Below are positions 16,499 through 25,166 of a stretch of 52,402 bases of DNA, piece after piece. Position 1 is the stretch's first letter. Each line of letters opens with the position of its first letter. The notes under the pieces were generated by a model that was not told the origin of the DNA, made no database searches, and saw only the letters and a list, made by a program, of their open reading frames with translations. The translations under genes were made by a program, and so were the position numbers. Source of the DNA: Sulfurimonas sp. (GTDB taxonomy: Bacteria; Campylobacterota; Campylobacteria; Campylobacterales; Sulfurimonadaceae); contig NZ_JACUTS010000006.1 in the NCBI RefSeq assembly GCF_014859695.1, positions 1 to 52,402 of the forward strand. Reading direction: 5' to 3'.

Positions 16499-17282
16499 TT
16501 TTGCATACGCGCAAGATTTAAATCAAAAAATAGAGACTTTTATAGAGAATAGTTTTGATAATAATCCAAACGTAAAATCTATGAATGTTAGAATTTTGAG
16601 TAAAAATAGAGTCCAAGGACATGAAAATTGGAGCGCGTATATCGTCGAGTTGGATGCTATTTTAAAAAAAGATGGGCGACAGGTAGTTCAAAAGATGCTC
16701 TGGTTCTCAGATGGAGAGGTTATAACAAAAGAGCTCTTTGATATAAAAAGTGCCAAAGAGATGGGTGATTTTGTCTCTATTCCTTTTAAAGAGGAGTATT
16801 ACAAAAGAGAGAACCTGATCTCAGGAAATACAAATGCAAAATACAGAGTTGCAATTTTCTCAGATCCGCTATGTCCGTTTTGCAAATCTTACGTTCCCGA
16901 AGCAATCAATCATATGAAAAAAGAGCCTAATAAATATGCCCTATATTATTATCACTTCCCACTAGAGACGCTTCACCCGGCTGCAGTTGAGTTGGTCAAG
17001 GCGGCTATTGCGCTTGAGTTAAAGGGGAGAAAAAACGTAGTCCTTGATCTCTACAAAGTCAAGGTAGATCCAAAAGAGAGATCTCATGAGAAGATTTTAG
17101 CAGAGTTCAACAAGGCTATGAACTCAAACATCAAGCCGTTTGAACTTCTCTCAAAAGAGGTTACGGCTCATTTTAAGAGTGATATGGAGATAGCAGATAT
17201 GATGATGGTCAACGGTACTCCAATGGTCTTCTTTGACGGAAAACTAGATAAAACAAAAATGAAATATAAAGAGGCAAAATAA
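16452..17282 (+). CDS. Periplasmic thiol:disulfide oxidoreductase, DsbC/DsbG-like, CPFC
   Basis: A 276-aa exported thioredoxin-fold protein. A signal peptide ends at SFAYA (about residue 20); an N-terminal domain (21-125) of dimerisation-domain type follows; then the catalytic domain with FSDPLCPFCKSYVPE (Cys141, Cys144) and the cis-Pro loop VNGTPMVFFDG. Domain order and length resemble DsbC/DsbG. H. pylori HP0231, a DsbC-fold protein working as an oxidase, lies near hemC in that genome as I recall, so oxidase or isomerase is open. The ATG at 16452 has AAAGGA 5 bases upstream. It overlaps fxsA and touches hemC. Confidence 0.8.
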   Translation: MSLMLKLLATILITSSFAYAQDLNQKIETFIENSFDNNPNVKSMNVRILSKNRVQGHENWSAYIVELDAILKKDGRQVVQKMLWFSDGEVITKELFDIKSAKEMGDFVSIPFKEEYYKRENLISGNTNAKYRVAIFSDPLCPFCKSYVPEAINHMKKEPNKYALYYYHFPLETLHPAAVELVKAAIALELKGRKNVVLDLYKVKVDPKERSHEKILAEFNKAMNSNIKPFELLSKEVTAHFKSDMEIADMMMVNGTPMVFFDGKLDKTKMKYKEAK

Positions 17283-18223
17283 TGGAAAAATTGGTAATAG
17301 CGACAAGGGGTTCACAGCTCGCACTTTGGCAGTCAAATCATATAAAGGCTATTTTAGAGGAGCAAAATCCCGGTTTAGAGGTTGAGCTTAATATTATAGT
17401 GACGACTGGAGACAGGATTCAAGACAGAGCACTTTCAAAAATAGGGGGCAAGGGTCTGTTTTTAAAAGAGCTTGAGGAGGCGATGCTAAGAGGCGAGGCG
17501 CAAATTGCTGTTCACTCACTTAAAGATGTTCCGACTGTAATGCCTGATGGGCTTCTTTTGGCAGCAATTACAGAGAGAGAGGATTGCAGAGATGCACTTC
17601 TTTCCCAAAAGTACGCAAACATCGATTCGCTTCCACGGGGTGCTGTAGTTGGAACATCTTCTCTTCGCCGCCGTATGCAGATAGAGAAACTTCGTCCTGA
17701 TTTAACCATCAAAGATTTAAGAGGCAATGTAGACACAAGAATAAGAAAGCTAAAAGATGGAGAGTTTGATGCTATTATTTTAGCGGCAGCGGGTATAAAC
17801 AGACTCTCACTACTTGATGCAGTTCAACATGTCTACCCAATTTCATTAGATGAGATGATTCCATCTATGGGGCAGGGAGCGCTAGGAATTGAAGCGGTAA
17901 ATGATGCGGAGGTTTTAAAAATAGTTGCCGGACTTGAAGATGAGTACAGCAGAATAGAGACAACTATTGAGAGATCTTTTGTTGATGTTCTTGAGGGCGG
18001 ATGTCAGGTGCCAATCGGTGTAAATGCATCTGTTTTAGAGGATGGAAACGTAAGCATTAGAGCAGTTTTGGGTCTTCCTGATGGAACAGAGATGCTTAGT
18101 GATTCAAAAATAACTTCTAAAAAAGATTACCAAAGCGTAGGCAGAGAGATGGCGGCAGAGTTTATAGCAAAAGGTGCTAAAGAGCTGCTTGCACGTGCTG
18201 AAGCCATGATGGAAAACAAATAG
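17282..18223 (+). CDS. hemC: Hydroxymethylbilane synthase (porphobilinogen deaminase)
   Basis: Condenses four porphobilinogens into hydroxymethylbilane. The 313-aa protein starts MEKLVIATRGSQLALWQ. It has HSLKDVPT (78-85, catalytic Asp82), GTSSLRRRMQ (124-133), LRGNVDTR (146-153) and LEGGCQVPIG (237-246) with Cys241 as the dipyrromethane attachment residue. Its ATG shares one base with the preceding stop. With hemA it makes this operon a tetrapyrrole locus; the intervening proS, fxsA and Dsb genes are shared passengers or linked to cytochrome assembly. Confidence 0.95.
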   Translation: MEKLVIATRGSQLALWQSNHIKAILEEQNPGLEVELNIIVTTGDRIQDRALSKIGGKGLFLKELEEAMLRGEAQIAVHSLKDVPTVMPDGLLLAAITEREDCRDALLSQKYANIDSLPRGAVVGTSSLRRRMQIEKLRPDLTIKDLRGNVDTRIRKLKDGEFDAIILAAAGINRLSLLDAVQHVYPISLDEMIPSMGQGALGIEAVNDAEVLKIVAGLEDEYSRIETTIERSFVDVLEGGCQVPIGVNASVLEDGNVSIRAVLGLPDGTEMLSDSKITSKKDYQSVGREMAAEFIAKGAKELLARAEAMMENK

Positions 18224-18224
18224 A

Positions 18225-20039
18225 ATGAAGAGAACCATCGAGCTTCTTAGACAAAATGAAGAACTAAGAGTTATTAAGGAAGAGCTTGATATATATCTTG
18301 AAATACCTCACTTGGCTTATGCGGAAGTTAAGAAGAAAGATGGCGGTAAGGCACTACTTTTTACAAACGTAGTCGATAAGAAAAGCGGGAAAAAGTTTCA
18401 AGAGAGCATTTTTATGAATGTCTTTGGTTCATACAGACGTTGTGAGCTGCTCTTTGGAAGAAGTATAGAGTCTGTTGCAGATGAGATTACAAAACTGCTT
18501 CATATGAAGCCGCCTGAAGGGTTTTTTAATAAACTCTCAATGGCAAGCGAACTTTTTGCTCTTAAAAACATCTTTCCAAAAAAATTAAAAGGCAGCGGCG
18601 CATGCCAGCAGGTAAAATATTTAGATAAAGATATAGACCTCTATACTCTTCCGGTTCTCACTACATGGGAGCAAGATGGCGGACCTTTCATTACTATGGG
18701 TCAGGTCTATACGCAGAGTTTGGACGGCGAAATGGTAAATCTGGGCATGTATAGACTTCAAGTGTACGATAAAAATCATTTGGGAATGCATTGGCAGATT
18801 CATAAAGATTCGTCTCACTTTTTCGACCAGTATCAAAAAGCGGGCAAAAAGATGCCGGTATCTGTTGCAATCGGCGGAGATCCGCTCTACACATGGTGTG
18901 CAACAGCTCCTCTTCCATACGGTGTAAATGAGCTGTTGATGTATGGACTTATAAAAAAAGAGAGTGCTAAGCTTGTAAAATCACTCACAACACCTCTATA
19001 TATTCCCCAAGATGTTGATTATGTCATTGAGGGTTGGGTGGATACTCATGATATGAAAATTGAGGGTCCTTTTGGTGACCATACAGGGTACTATACGCTT
19101 AAAGAGTCATATCCCGTTATGGAAGTCAGCGCGATAACTACGAAAAAAGAGCCGGTCTTTTTGGCTACAGTTGTAGGAAAACCGCCTCTTGAAGATAAGT
19201 ATATGGGCTGGGCAACGGGGAAAATATTTTTCCCTCTCCTAAAAACGACTGCACCCGATCTGCTTGATTATCATATGCCCGAGAATGCAGGTTTTCATAA
19301 TCTTATTTTAGCGAAGATGAAACCGCTCTATAAGGGGCACGCAAAGCAGTTTATGCACGCTTTTTGGGGTGCAGGACAGATGAGTTTTGTAAAGCATGCT
19401 ATATTTTTGGACGAAAATGCTCCGACGCTCGAGAACTACGAAGCCGTTGCAACATATATACTTGACAGATTTTCACCCAATTCTCTCTTTATAACAGAGG
19501 GAATTTTAGACGCCCTAGATCACTCCTCTCCGGAGACTCTTGTAGGCGGAAAACTCGGAATAGACGCTACGTTGGCAAACAAGGTGGAAGCGCCTCAGCT
19601 ACTAGGTGATGAAGAGCTGTTCGCCAGAGTCAAGGAGATTGTTCCTGACGCTGTTGCTTTACATCAATTTATGAGAAGAACAAAAAATCCCATAACAGTA
19701 ATCTCTGTAAATAAAACAGAAAATGCAAAAAACTATTTTGATGCCCTTATAACGCTCAGTATGCATATAAGAGTTGTCGTATTTGTTGATGAAGCAAAAA
19801 ATGATATATTTAACCCATATATGCTTATTTGGAGAGTTACAAACAATATAGATGCCATGAGAGATATTTTTATCTCTGGATTAATGGTCGGAATTGACGC
19901 AACTAATAAGAATCTGCTTGATGGATTTAGTAGAGAGTGGCCTGATGATGTTGAGTGCACAGAGAGTGTCGTAGATGCCCTAAAACAAAAAGGTGTGTGG
20001 GATCTAAGCGATAAAATGTATGAAAAGTTTCAATTATAA
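18225..20039 (+). CDS. UbiD-family decarboxylase, probable menaquinone pathway
   Basis: A 604-aa prenylated-FMN-dependent decarboxylase of the UbiD family. The long form with GGPFITMGQVYTQ, MHWQIHKDSSHFF, EGPFGDHTGYYT (the Glu/Asp-rich active-site strand) and FVKHAIFLDE is clear. Campylobacterota lack ubiquinone and make menaquinone by the futalosine route, in which a UbiD-like enzyme acts late, so a role in 1,4-dihydroxy-6-naphthoate decarboxylation is the best inference. The polyprenyl synthase in the same operon supports it. UbiX, which makes the cofactor, is not in the window. It starts one base after hemC. Confidence 0.85.
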   Translation: MKRTIELLRQNEELRVIKEELDIYLEIPHLAYAEVKKKDGGKALLFTNVVDKKSGKKFQESIFMNVFGSYRRCELLFGRSIESVADEITKLLHMKPPEGFFNKLSMASELFALKNIFPKKLKGSGACQQVKYLDKDIDLYTLPVLTTWEQDGGPFITMGQVYTQSLDGEMVNLGMYRLQVYDKNHLGMHWQIHKDSSHFFDQYQKAGKKMPVSVAIGGDPLYTWCATAPLPYGVNELLMYGLIKKESAKLVKSLTTPLYIPQDVDYVIEGWVDTHDMKIEGPFGDHTGYYTLKESYPVMEVSAITTKKEPVFLATVVGKPPLEDKYMGWATGKIFFPLLKTTAPDLLDYHMPENAGFHNLILAKMKPLYKGHAKQFMHAFWGAGQMSFVKHAIFLDENAPTLENYEAVATYILDRFSPNSLFITEGILDALDHSSPETLVGGKLGIDATLANKVEAPQLLGDEELFARVKEIVPDAVALHQFMRRTKNPITVISVNKTENAKNYFDALITLSMHIRVVVFVDEAKNDIFNPYMLIWRVTNNIDAMRDIFISGLMVGIDATNKNLLDGFSREWPDDVECTESVVDALKQKGVWDLSDKMYEKFQL

Positions 20040-20074
20040 TTATTTAATCTCTTTTTCTGTTATTATAAGGTTAA

Positions 20075-20080
20075 TATAAT
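20075..20080 (+). promoter_or_regulatory. -10 box for the small cytochrome c gene
   Basis: TATAAT in TTAATATAATAAAT, 43 bases upstream of the cytochrome ATG, in an AT-rich 84-bp gap. No clear -35. Confidence 0.4.
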
Positions 20081-20123
20081 AAATAGTGATGTAACATAGC
20101 TAATCATTATAGGGGTTTGACGT

Positions 20124-20459
20124 ATGAATAAGTTTTTAATGCTCGTCCTTTCGGTAGTTATTTTTACATCGATAAGTGCAAGCGCTGCGATATATAAAGG
20201 GCAGAGAGAATTCGTAAGAAATTGCGTCAGTTGCCATAAAGCCGGACAGAGTTATGTTGCAACAAAAAGAAAGATGGAGTGGAAGAGTTATACGAGAGCT
20301 AATGGAAAAAGACTTAAAGAGATTCACTTAAACAGCGATAAGGCTAAAAAGTCTCATAAATATTTTGAAAGTAAAAACTTTTCAAAAAATACTAGACATT
20401 TAGAAGACTTTTTACTTGAATACGCAAAAGATAGCGGGAACGTACCGGCTTGTAATTAA
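20124..20459 (+). CDS. Small monohaem periplasmic cytochrome c-like protein
   Basis: A 111-aa exported protein. Residues 1-21 form a signal peptide (MNKFLMLVLSVVIF... SASA). CVSCH at 34-38 is a single haem-c attachment motif. The rest is basic and helical (KKSHKYFESKNFSKNTRHLEDFLLEYAK) and ends with a further Cys (VPACN). It is shorter than many class I cytochromes, and the axial Met ligand is not obvious; Met46 in KRKMEW is one candidate. It probably carries electrons in the periplasm, but the partner is unknown. It appears to have its own promoter and ends at a hairpin. Confidence 0.7.
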   Translation: MNKFLMLVLSVVIFTSISASAAIYKGQREFVRNCVSCHKAGQSYVATKRKMEWKSYTRANGKRLKEIHLNSDKAKKSHKYFESKNFSKNTRHLEDFLLEYAKDSGNVPACN

Positions 20460-20472
20460 ATATACTTCTAAG

Positions 20473-20500
20473 AGAGATGTGAAGCATTTGCTTCATCTCT
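20473..20500 (+). terminator. Hairpin after the cytochrome c gene
   Basis: AGAGATG (20473-20479) pairs with CATCTCT (20494-20500), and the inner AAGC pairs with GCTT around ATTT, with a 2-nt bulge. No T tract follows, so it may be a weak terminator or an mRNA 3'-end stabiliser. Confidence 0.4.
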
Positions 20501-20575
20501 GAAAGAGTCTGCACTTTGTAAAATCACTTAATTTAGCTAAAATACCAAACTTTTTAATCTATTAAGGAAATAATT

Positions 20576-21955
20576 ATGCAAAAATTGTGGTCAGGTCGTT
20601 TTTCTGCGGGCGCATCAAATCTTTTAGATCAGTTTAACGCCTCCATCATGTTTGATAGAAAACTTTATCGTGAAGATATTGAAGGCTCTTTGGCCCATGC
20701 TGGGATGCTTGCAAAACAGGGCATTTTAACAGCTGATGAGCTTGCTCAAATCAAACAAGGTCTCTCTCAAGTCAAAGATGAGATAGAGTCGGGTGTATTT
20801 GAGTGGAAAATATCAGATGAAGATCTTCATATGGGAATTGAGAAGCGTTTAACTGCTATTATCGGCGATACAGGGAAAAAACTCCATACTGCAAGAAGTA
20901 GAAATGACCAGATTGCAGTAGATTTTCGCCGCTATGTTCTTCGTAAAAACTTAGAGCTTGTAGATGCCATAAAGTTGCTAATGAAAGAGATATTAGTCGT
21001 TGCATCTAAGCACACAGAGACTCTAATACCTGGCATGACGCATCTGCAGCATGCTCAGCCTATCAATTTTGCTTTTCATCTGGGTGCTTATCTCTCAATG
21101 TTCAAAAGAGATATAGAGAGATTTGAGAGCTCGTATGCAAGAAATAACGTCTCTCCACTTGGATGTGCGGCACTTGCTGGAACTCCGCATAAAATAGACA
21201 GAGATATGACGGCAAAGCTTTTAGGGTTTGAGAGCGTTAGCGTTAACTGCTTAGACACCGTAAGTGACAGAGATTTTGCACTGGAGATTTTGTTCAATAT
21301 CTCTACTATGATGATGCATATCTCCCGCCTAAGCGAAGAGCTTGTTATGTGGTCAAGCTACGAGTTTAGATTTGTGGAGCTTAGTGATGAGTACTCTACG
21401 GGCTCTTCAATAATGCCACAGAAAAAAAATCCTGATGTTCCGGAACTTCTTCGCGGCAAAACCGGTCGTGTTTATGGCTCTTTGATGGGACTCTTGACTG
21501 TTATGAAAGCTCTTCCTTTGGCGTACAACAAAGATACGCAAGAGGACAAAGAGGGTGTTTTTGACTCAGTAGAGACGGCAGAGATCTCTTTAGAGATACT
21601 AAAAGAGGCTATAAAGACTATGCAGGTAAAAGAGCAAAACATGAGTAGTGCTTGTAAAGTGGGGCACTTAAGTGCTACCGATTTGGCGGACTATTTGGTT
21701 CAAAAGTGCAATATTCCTTTTAGAGAGGCACACTTTATTACAGGCAAAGCAGTTGCAAAAAGCGAAGAGTTAAAGATAGACTTGAGCGAAATAGAACTTC
21801 ACTATCTTCAAGAGATAGATGAGAGAATCAGCGAAGATGTTTTAGAGTTTCTCTCAATAACAAACTCAATGAATGCAAGAACTTCTGCAGGCGGAACATC
21901 AACGCAAAGAACTGAAGAACAACTAGAGTATTATAGAAATTTTTTGGAGAAATAG
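20576..21955 (+). CDS. argH: Argininosuccinate lyase
   Basis: Last step of arginine synthesis: cleavage of argininosuccinate into arginine and fumarate. The 459-aa protein has the fumarase/aspartase superfamily signature [11 protein letters not shown] (276-286) on the mobile catalytic loop, HTARSRNDQ (104-112) and THLQHAQP (155-162) with the catalytic-base region. The ATG follows AAGGAAATAATT at good spacing. The OsmC-like gene follows after 2 bp. argB is in a separate cluster, so arginine genes are dispersed. Confidence 0.96.
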   Translation: MQKLWSGRFSAGASNLLDQFNASIMFDRKLYREDIEGSLAHAGMLAKQGILTADELAQIKQGLSQVKDEIESGVFEWKISDEDLHMGIEKRLTAIIGDTGKKLHTARSRNDQIAVDFRRYVLRKNLELVDAIKLLMKEILVVASKHTETLIPGMTHLQHAQPINFAFHLGAYLSMFKRDIERFESSYARNNVSPLGCAALAGTPHKIDRDMTAKLLGFESVSVNCLDTVSDRDFALEILFNISTMMMHISRLSEELVMWSSYEFRFVELSDEYSTGSSIMPQKKNPDVPELLRGKTGRVYGSLMGLLTVMKALPLAYNKDTQEDKEGVFDSVETAEISLEILKEAIKTMQVKEQNMSSACKVGHLSATDLADYLVQKCNIPFREAHFITGKAVAKSEELKIDLSEIELHYLQEIDERISEDVLEFLSITNSMNARTSAGGTSTQRTEEQLEYYRNFLEK

Positions 21956-21957
21956 AG

Positions 21958-22422
21958 ATGAAAGTTACAGTATCACATTTAAACGAGATGAAATTTGAGG
22001 CTAAAACCCAGAATAGCAGTTTTATAATAGACTGCCCGCAGATAACGCCTGTTGAGTACTTTTTAGCTGGAATCATCTCGTGCAGCGCGACAGACATTGT
22101 TTTGTTGCCTAAAAATCAAGGCAAAACAGTTACGAACCTCGTTATAGAGGGGGATGCTATAAGAAACGATGATCATCCAAGAAAGTTCAACACTTTGCAT
22201 CTCGAGTACAGTTTTAATTCAGACGGTGATGATACGATGGCGGCTCGCTGGGTTATGGCATCTTTAGAGACATACTGCTCTACCATCAACACCATCAGAG
22301 ACTCTGTAGTTATCTCATACTCCATAACTCATAACGGAAATAAAATCAGAAAGAATGAGAAGATGATATCGGGCGGCGGGAGCAAGATAGATATGGGCGA
22401 GATCGAGAGCTGCCCCTCTTAA
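21958..22422 (+). CDS. OsmC/Ohr family peroxide-related protein
   Basis: A 154-aa OsmC-fold protein. The paired cysteines expected of the family are present: Cys42 in GIISCSATDI and Cys107 in SLETYCSTIN. Family members reduce organic hydroperoxides through this pair. Whether it is a true Ohr/OsmC peroxidase or the YhfA-like branch is not clear from sequence alone. It ends with ESCPS, a further Cys. It is two bases from argH and followed directly by an intergenic repeat. Confidence 0.8.
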   Translation: MKVTVSHLNEMKFEAKTQNSSFIIDCPQITPVEYFLAGIISCSATDIVLLPKNQGKTVTNLVIEGDAIRNDDHPRKFNTLHLEYSFNSDGDDTMAARWVMASLETYCSTINTIRDSVVISYSITHNGNKIRKNEKMISGGGSKIDMGEIESCPS

Positions 22423-22425
22423 TAG

Positions 22426-22499
22426 CTGATGTTATGCAATAAAACGAACGTGTCCGTTTTATTGGCAGGGACTGAAGTCCCTACAACCCCATAAACTAC
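22426..22499 (-). repeat. Two-hairpin intergenic repeat, copy A
   Basis: Read on the minus strand, this 74-bp segment matches 46115-46189 (plus) over its whole length; by hand about 48 of the last 58 columns are identical. It contains hairpin 1 (AGGGACT/AGTCCCT) and hairpin 2 (AATAAAACG/CGTTTTATT), and ends TAACATCAG. Differences between copies preserve pairing: the base pair next to the first loop is T-A here and A-T in copy B. It fills almost the entire gap between the convergent OsmC and transglycosylase genes and may also terminate both transcripts. Confidence 0.8.
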
Positions 22500-22501
22500 G
22501 G

Positions 22502-23686
22502 TTATTGATAAGCTTTATGATAAGAGAGCATTCTTTCTGAGACTTTTTTTAGGTACTCTCTAGGCTCATCATATTTCAAATCTCTAAGCAGTGCATCGTA
22601 AACTTTATCCGGCGTCAAAGCATTAATGATTGGAGCAGCTTTGTGTATGTTGTTTGTTTTAGTAAATGCCCATGCGACATTTCCAGCTCCAGTATTATAT
22701 GCGGCAATAGTGCAATATAAGCGGCTCTGGGGGTCATTTATCTTGCTTAGATATTTATAGTAAAGTATATGCAGGTATGCACTTCCCATGGTAATATTGT
22801 TTTTGCTGTCATAGAGATAGCTGCTAGAGAGAAGTTTTTTCTCTTTATATAAAAATAGGTAGCTGTCAATGCCTGCAGTTTTAGGGACTATCTGCATCAA
22901 ACCGTAAGCCGGTACATGTGATCTTGCTCTTGGATTGTAACTGCTCTCAGAGTGGATAACTGCAAATATAAGAGGTAGTGGAATATTCTGTTTTAACGAC
23001 TGTTTTTTAACCTCTTCATAGTAAACCCTAGATCTCTTTAACATCGCATCTGAGGGCATTGAGACATTTAGTGTATAGACTCTTGCGCCTTTTACTTTTT
23101 CTGAACTGCTTGATCTGATATTCTTATCTTTTGTTTTTTCGTTGACATAGGAGATAAGAGCATCTTTTGAGGGTTCTTTCTCAAATATAACGGTTGAGAG
23201 AATAGGTTCTGGTTTGATTTTGGCATCTGCCAATGAAGAGGGCTTTTTTACCTTTGTTAATCTCTGCTCAAGAGGATCGCTCTCATGAGCCTTTTTTGTA
23301 TCTATCGTAACCACATTAGCAAGAGCTTTTTTTAGTTTTTCATTCGCCTCCTGCTCGGATGAGGCTATAGTTTCAACAACAATCGTCTCATTTTCAAAAT
23401 CAACGTCTGTTCTGGTTTTTTTATCTTTACTATAAGCTACCCATCGTTTTTTCGTCGACATAATGGGCTCTTCCCAGAATATGCTCAACTCTTTTTTATA
23501 CTCGTCGTACTCTTTTTGGAGTGACTCCTGATAGGAATTAAACTCATCTTCAAGATCTGTTTTATAGGAGTCAAATTGATTTTTTTGAGCCTCAAAAGTC
23601 TCCATCTGCGTGTTTTTAAAATCGTCTGCAATTTGCGCTAAAAGCAGTGAGGACAGAGATAGAGAGATCAGGGTTTTAACGAACAT
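22502..23686 (-). CDS. MltC-like lytic transglycosylase with N-terminal coiled coil
   Basis: Predicted periplasmic murein lytic transglycosylase, 394 aa. A signal peptide (about 1-18) is followed by a coiled-coil stretch rich in Glu/Lys/Gln (24-68), a DUF3393-like region (IFWEEPIMSTKKRWVAYS, 69-86, then strand TDVDFENETIVVE) and the C-terminal SLT domain. The SLT motifs are FAVIHSESSYNPRARS (catalytic Glu247), YGLMQIVP (261-268) and AAYNTGAGNVAWAF. This domain order matches MltC, although no lipobox Cys is present, so it is probably soluble. It lies 6 bp after the HIT gene, in the same direction. Confidence 0.85.
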   Translation of the reverse strand: MFVKTLISLSLSSLLLAQIADDFKNTQMETFEAQKNQFDSYKTDLEDEFNSYQESLQKEYDEYKKELSIFWEEPIMSTKKRWVAYSKDKKTRTDVDFENETIVVETIASSEQEANEKLKKALANVVTIDTKKAHESDPLEQRLTKVKKPSSLADAKIKPEPILSTVIFEKEPSKDALISYVNEKTKDKNIRSSSSEKVKGARVYTLNVSMPSDAMLKRSRVYYEEVKKQSLKQNIPLPLIFAVIHSESSYNPRARSHVPAYGLMQIVPKTAGIDSYLFLYKEKKLLSSSYLYDSKNNITMGSAYLHILYYKYLSKINDPQSRLYCTIAAYNTGAGNVAWAFTKTNNIHKAAPIINALTPDKVYDALLRDLKYDEPREYLKKVSERMLSYHKAYQ

Positions 23687-23692
23687 ACTGTT

Positions 23693-24049
23693 TTAAAATT
23701 TTCCCATTGGATCTGCGTCGCTTAAGTGTGACCATGCAAGTTTAGCGCCGCCTACTATATGAAAGTGCAGGTGTTTTACCTCTTGTCCTCCATTGTCGCC
23801 GACATTTGTTATTACCCTGTAACCGCTTTTATCTATGCCAACTTCTTTTGCAACATCTTGCATGAATTTCGTCATATTTTTCATAGTCTGCGGGCTTACT
23901 TCATTAAAACTCTCTACATGTATCTTCGGGATTGCCAGTACATGGACGGGAGCTTTTGGATTTATGTCGTGAAATGCCATAAAATCCTCGTTTTCCAGTA
24001 TAACATTTGAAGGAATTTCATTGTTTATAATCTTGCAAAATATGCACAT
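23693..24049 (-). CDS. HIT-family (HinT-like) nucleotide-binding protein
   Basis: A 118-aa HIT protein. The histidine triad HLHFHIVGG (93-101) holds the catalytic histidine, and the N terminus CIFCKIINNEIPS has the CxxC seen in many HinT-like proteins, possibly zinc-binding. HinT enzymes hydrolyse adenosine 5'-phosphoramidates and lysyl-AMP. It is divergent from pheS across 115-125 bp; the same pair is adjacent in H. pylori (HP0404/HP0403) as I recall. AGGGG lies upstream of the ATG. Confidence 0.9.
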   Translation of the reverse strand: MCIFCKIINNEIPSNVILENEDFMAFHDINPKAPVHVLAIPKIHVESFNEVSPQTMKNMTKFMQDVAKEVGIDKSGYRVITNVGDNGGQEVKHLHFHIVGGAKLAWSHLSDADPMGKF

Positions 24050-24119
24050 CTGTGCCCCTTTTTTTATTTATTGTAACATATAAAAGAGCAAATGAAGCTA
24101 TATATAAATTATATTTGAC

Positions 24120-24125
24120 TATAAT
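24120..24125 (+). promoter_or_regulatory. -10 box for the pheST-aroA-ispH operon
   Basis: TATAAT in TTTGACTATAATCTAC. The inferred leader of about 40 bases contains a 5-bp hairpin, GAGGG (24142-24146) with CCCTC (24152-24156). No leader peptide or T-box was found. Confidence 0.45.
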
Positions 24126-24173
24126 CTACTTCAAAATTTAAGAGGGTATTTCCCTCAAATATGGGTGAGTCTA

Positions 24174-25166
24174 TTGAAAGAGTGGTATGACGCAATAAAA
24201 GAAGCACAGAGCGTTGAGCGGATTGAAGAGATCCGCATAGCTGTGTTTGGAAAAAAAGGTGTTTTAGCAGCAGAATTTGCAAAAATGAAAACTGCACCGG
24301 ACGAAGAGAAATCAAAAATAGCGCAGGAGTTGAACACTCATAAAAATACGCTGATGAATGAACTCGTGCAGAGAAAAACAGTTCTGCAAACATTGGAGTT
24401 AGAAGCACTCATGAGAGCAGAAGCAATAGATGTTTCTATGTATAGTTTAAGCTCTGAGTCGGGTGCGCTTCATCTGGTTATGGAGACTATGGATAGAATT
24501 GTTGAGTATTTTTCATCTATGAATTTTGCAGTTAAAACAGGAGATATGGTAGAGGATGATTTTAACAATTTTGAAGCGCTAAATCTTCCAAAATATCATC
24601 CTGCCCGTGATATGCAAGATACTTTCTATTTCAGAGACGAGATGCTACTTCGCACGCATACATCGCCTGTTCAAATAAGAACGATGATGAGCACTAAACC
24701 GCCAATTCGTATGATAGCACCGGGTGCAGTTTTTAGACGCGATTACGATATTACGCATACTCCGATGTTTCATCAGGTAGAGGGGCTTTTAGTCGATGAA
24801 GAGGGAAAAGTCTCTTTTGCAAACCTGAAATTTATTTTAGAAGATTTTTTAAAGTATATGTTCGGTGACGTAGATGTTCGTTTTCGTCCTAGTTTTTTTC
24901 CCTTCACGGAGCCTTCGGCAGAGGTTGACATTTCGTGTGTTTTTTGTAAGGGAAAAGGGTGCCGAGTCTGTTCTAAAACAGGATGGCTCGAAGTACTTGG
25001 ATGCGGCATAGTGGATCCGAATGTTTTTGAAGCGGTAAAGTATGAAAATGTAAGCGGATACGCTTTTGGTCTTGGTGTGGAGAGATTTGCAATGCTTATT
25101 CATCATATAGGCGATCTTCGTTCACTTTTTGAGGGAGATATTAAGTTACTGGAGCAGTTTCGATGA
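24174..25166 (+). CDS. pheS: Phenylalanyl-tRNA synthetase alpha subunit
   Basis: Catalytic subunit of the alpha2-beta2 enzyme. [16 protein letters not shown] marks the N-terminal coiled-coil end. [14 protein letters not shown], motif 2 ([19 protein letters not shown]) and [13 protein letters not shown] follow, then a Cys-rich insert [12 protein letters not shown] and motif 3 with [11 protein letters not shown]. The start is ambiguous: GTG at 24165 gives 333 aa, and TTG at 24174 gives 330 aa. I prefer TTG because GGGTGAG lies 5 bases upstream and the length before GKKG then equals that of Campylobacter PheS as I recall it. It overlaps pheT by 4 bp. Confidence 0.93.
   Translation: MKEWYDAIKEAQSVERIEEIRIAVFGKKGVLAAEFAKMKTAPDEEKSKIAQELNTHKNTLMNELVQRKTVLQTLELEALMRAEAIDVSMYSLSSESGALHLVMETMDRIVEYFSSMNFAVKTGDMVEDDFNNFEALNLPKYHPARDMQDTFYFRDEMLLRTHTSPVQIRTMMSTKPPIRMIAPGAVFRRDYDITHTPMFHQVEGLLVDEEGKVSFANLKFILEDFLKYMFGDVDVRFRPSFFPFTEPSAEVDISCVFCKGKGCRVCSKTGWLEVLGCGIVDPNVFEAVKYENVSGYAFGLGVERFAMLIHHIGDLRSLFEGDIKLLEQFR

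Noticed and set aside
24142-24156. GAGGG/CCCTC hairpin in the pheS leader as an attenuator
   Set aside because: A 5-bp stem with no competing structure, no T tract and no Phe-rich leader peptide; noted in the promoter entry only.
24161-24190. Nine-codon ORF starting ATG at 24161 in the pheS leader
   Set aside because: No ribosome binding site at a suitable distance and no Phe codons; it overlaps the pheS start region by chance.
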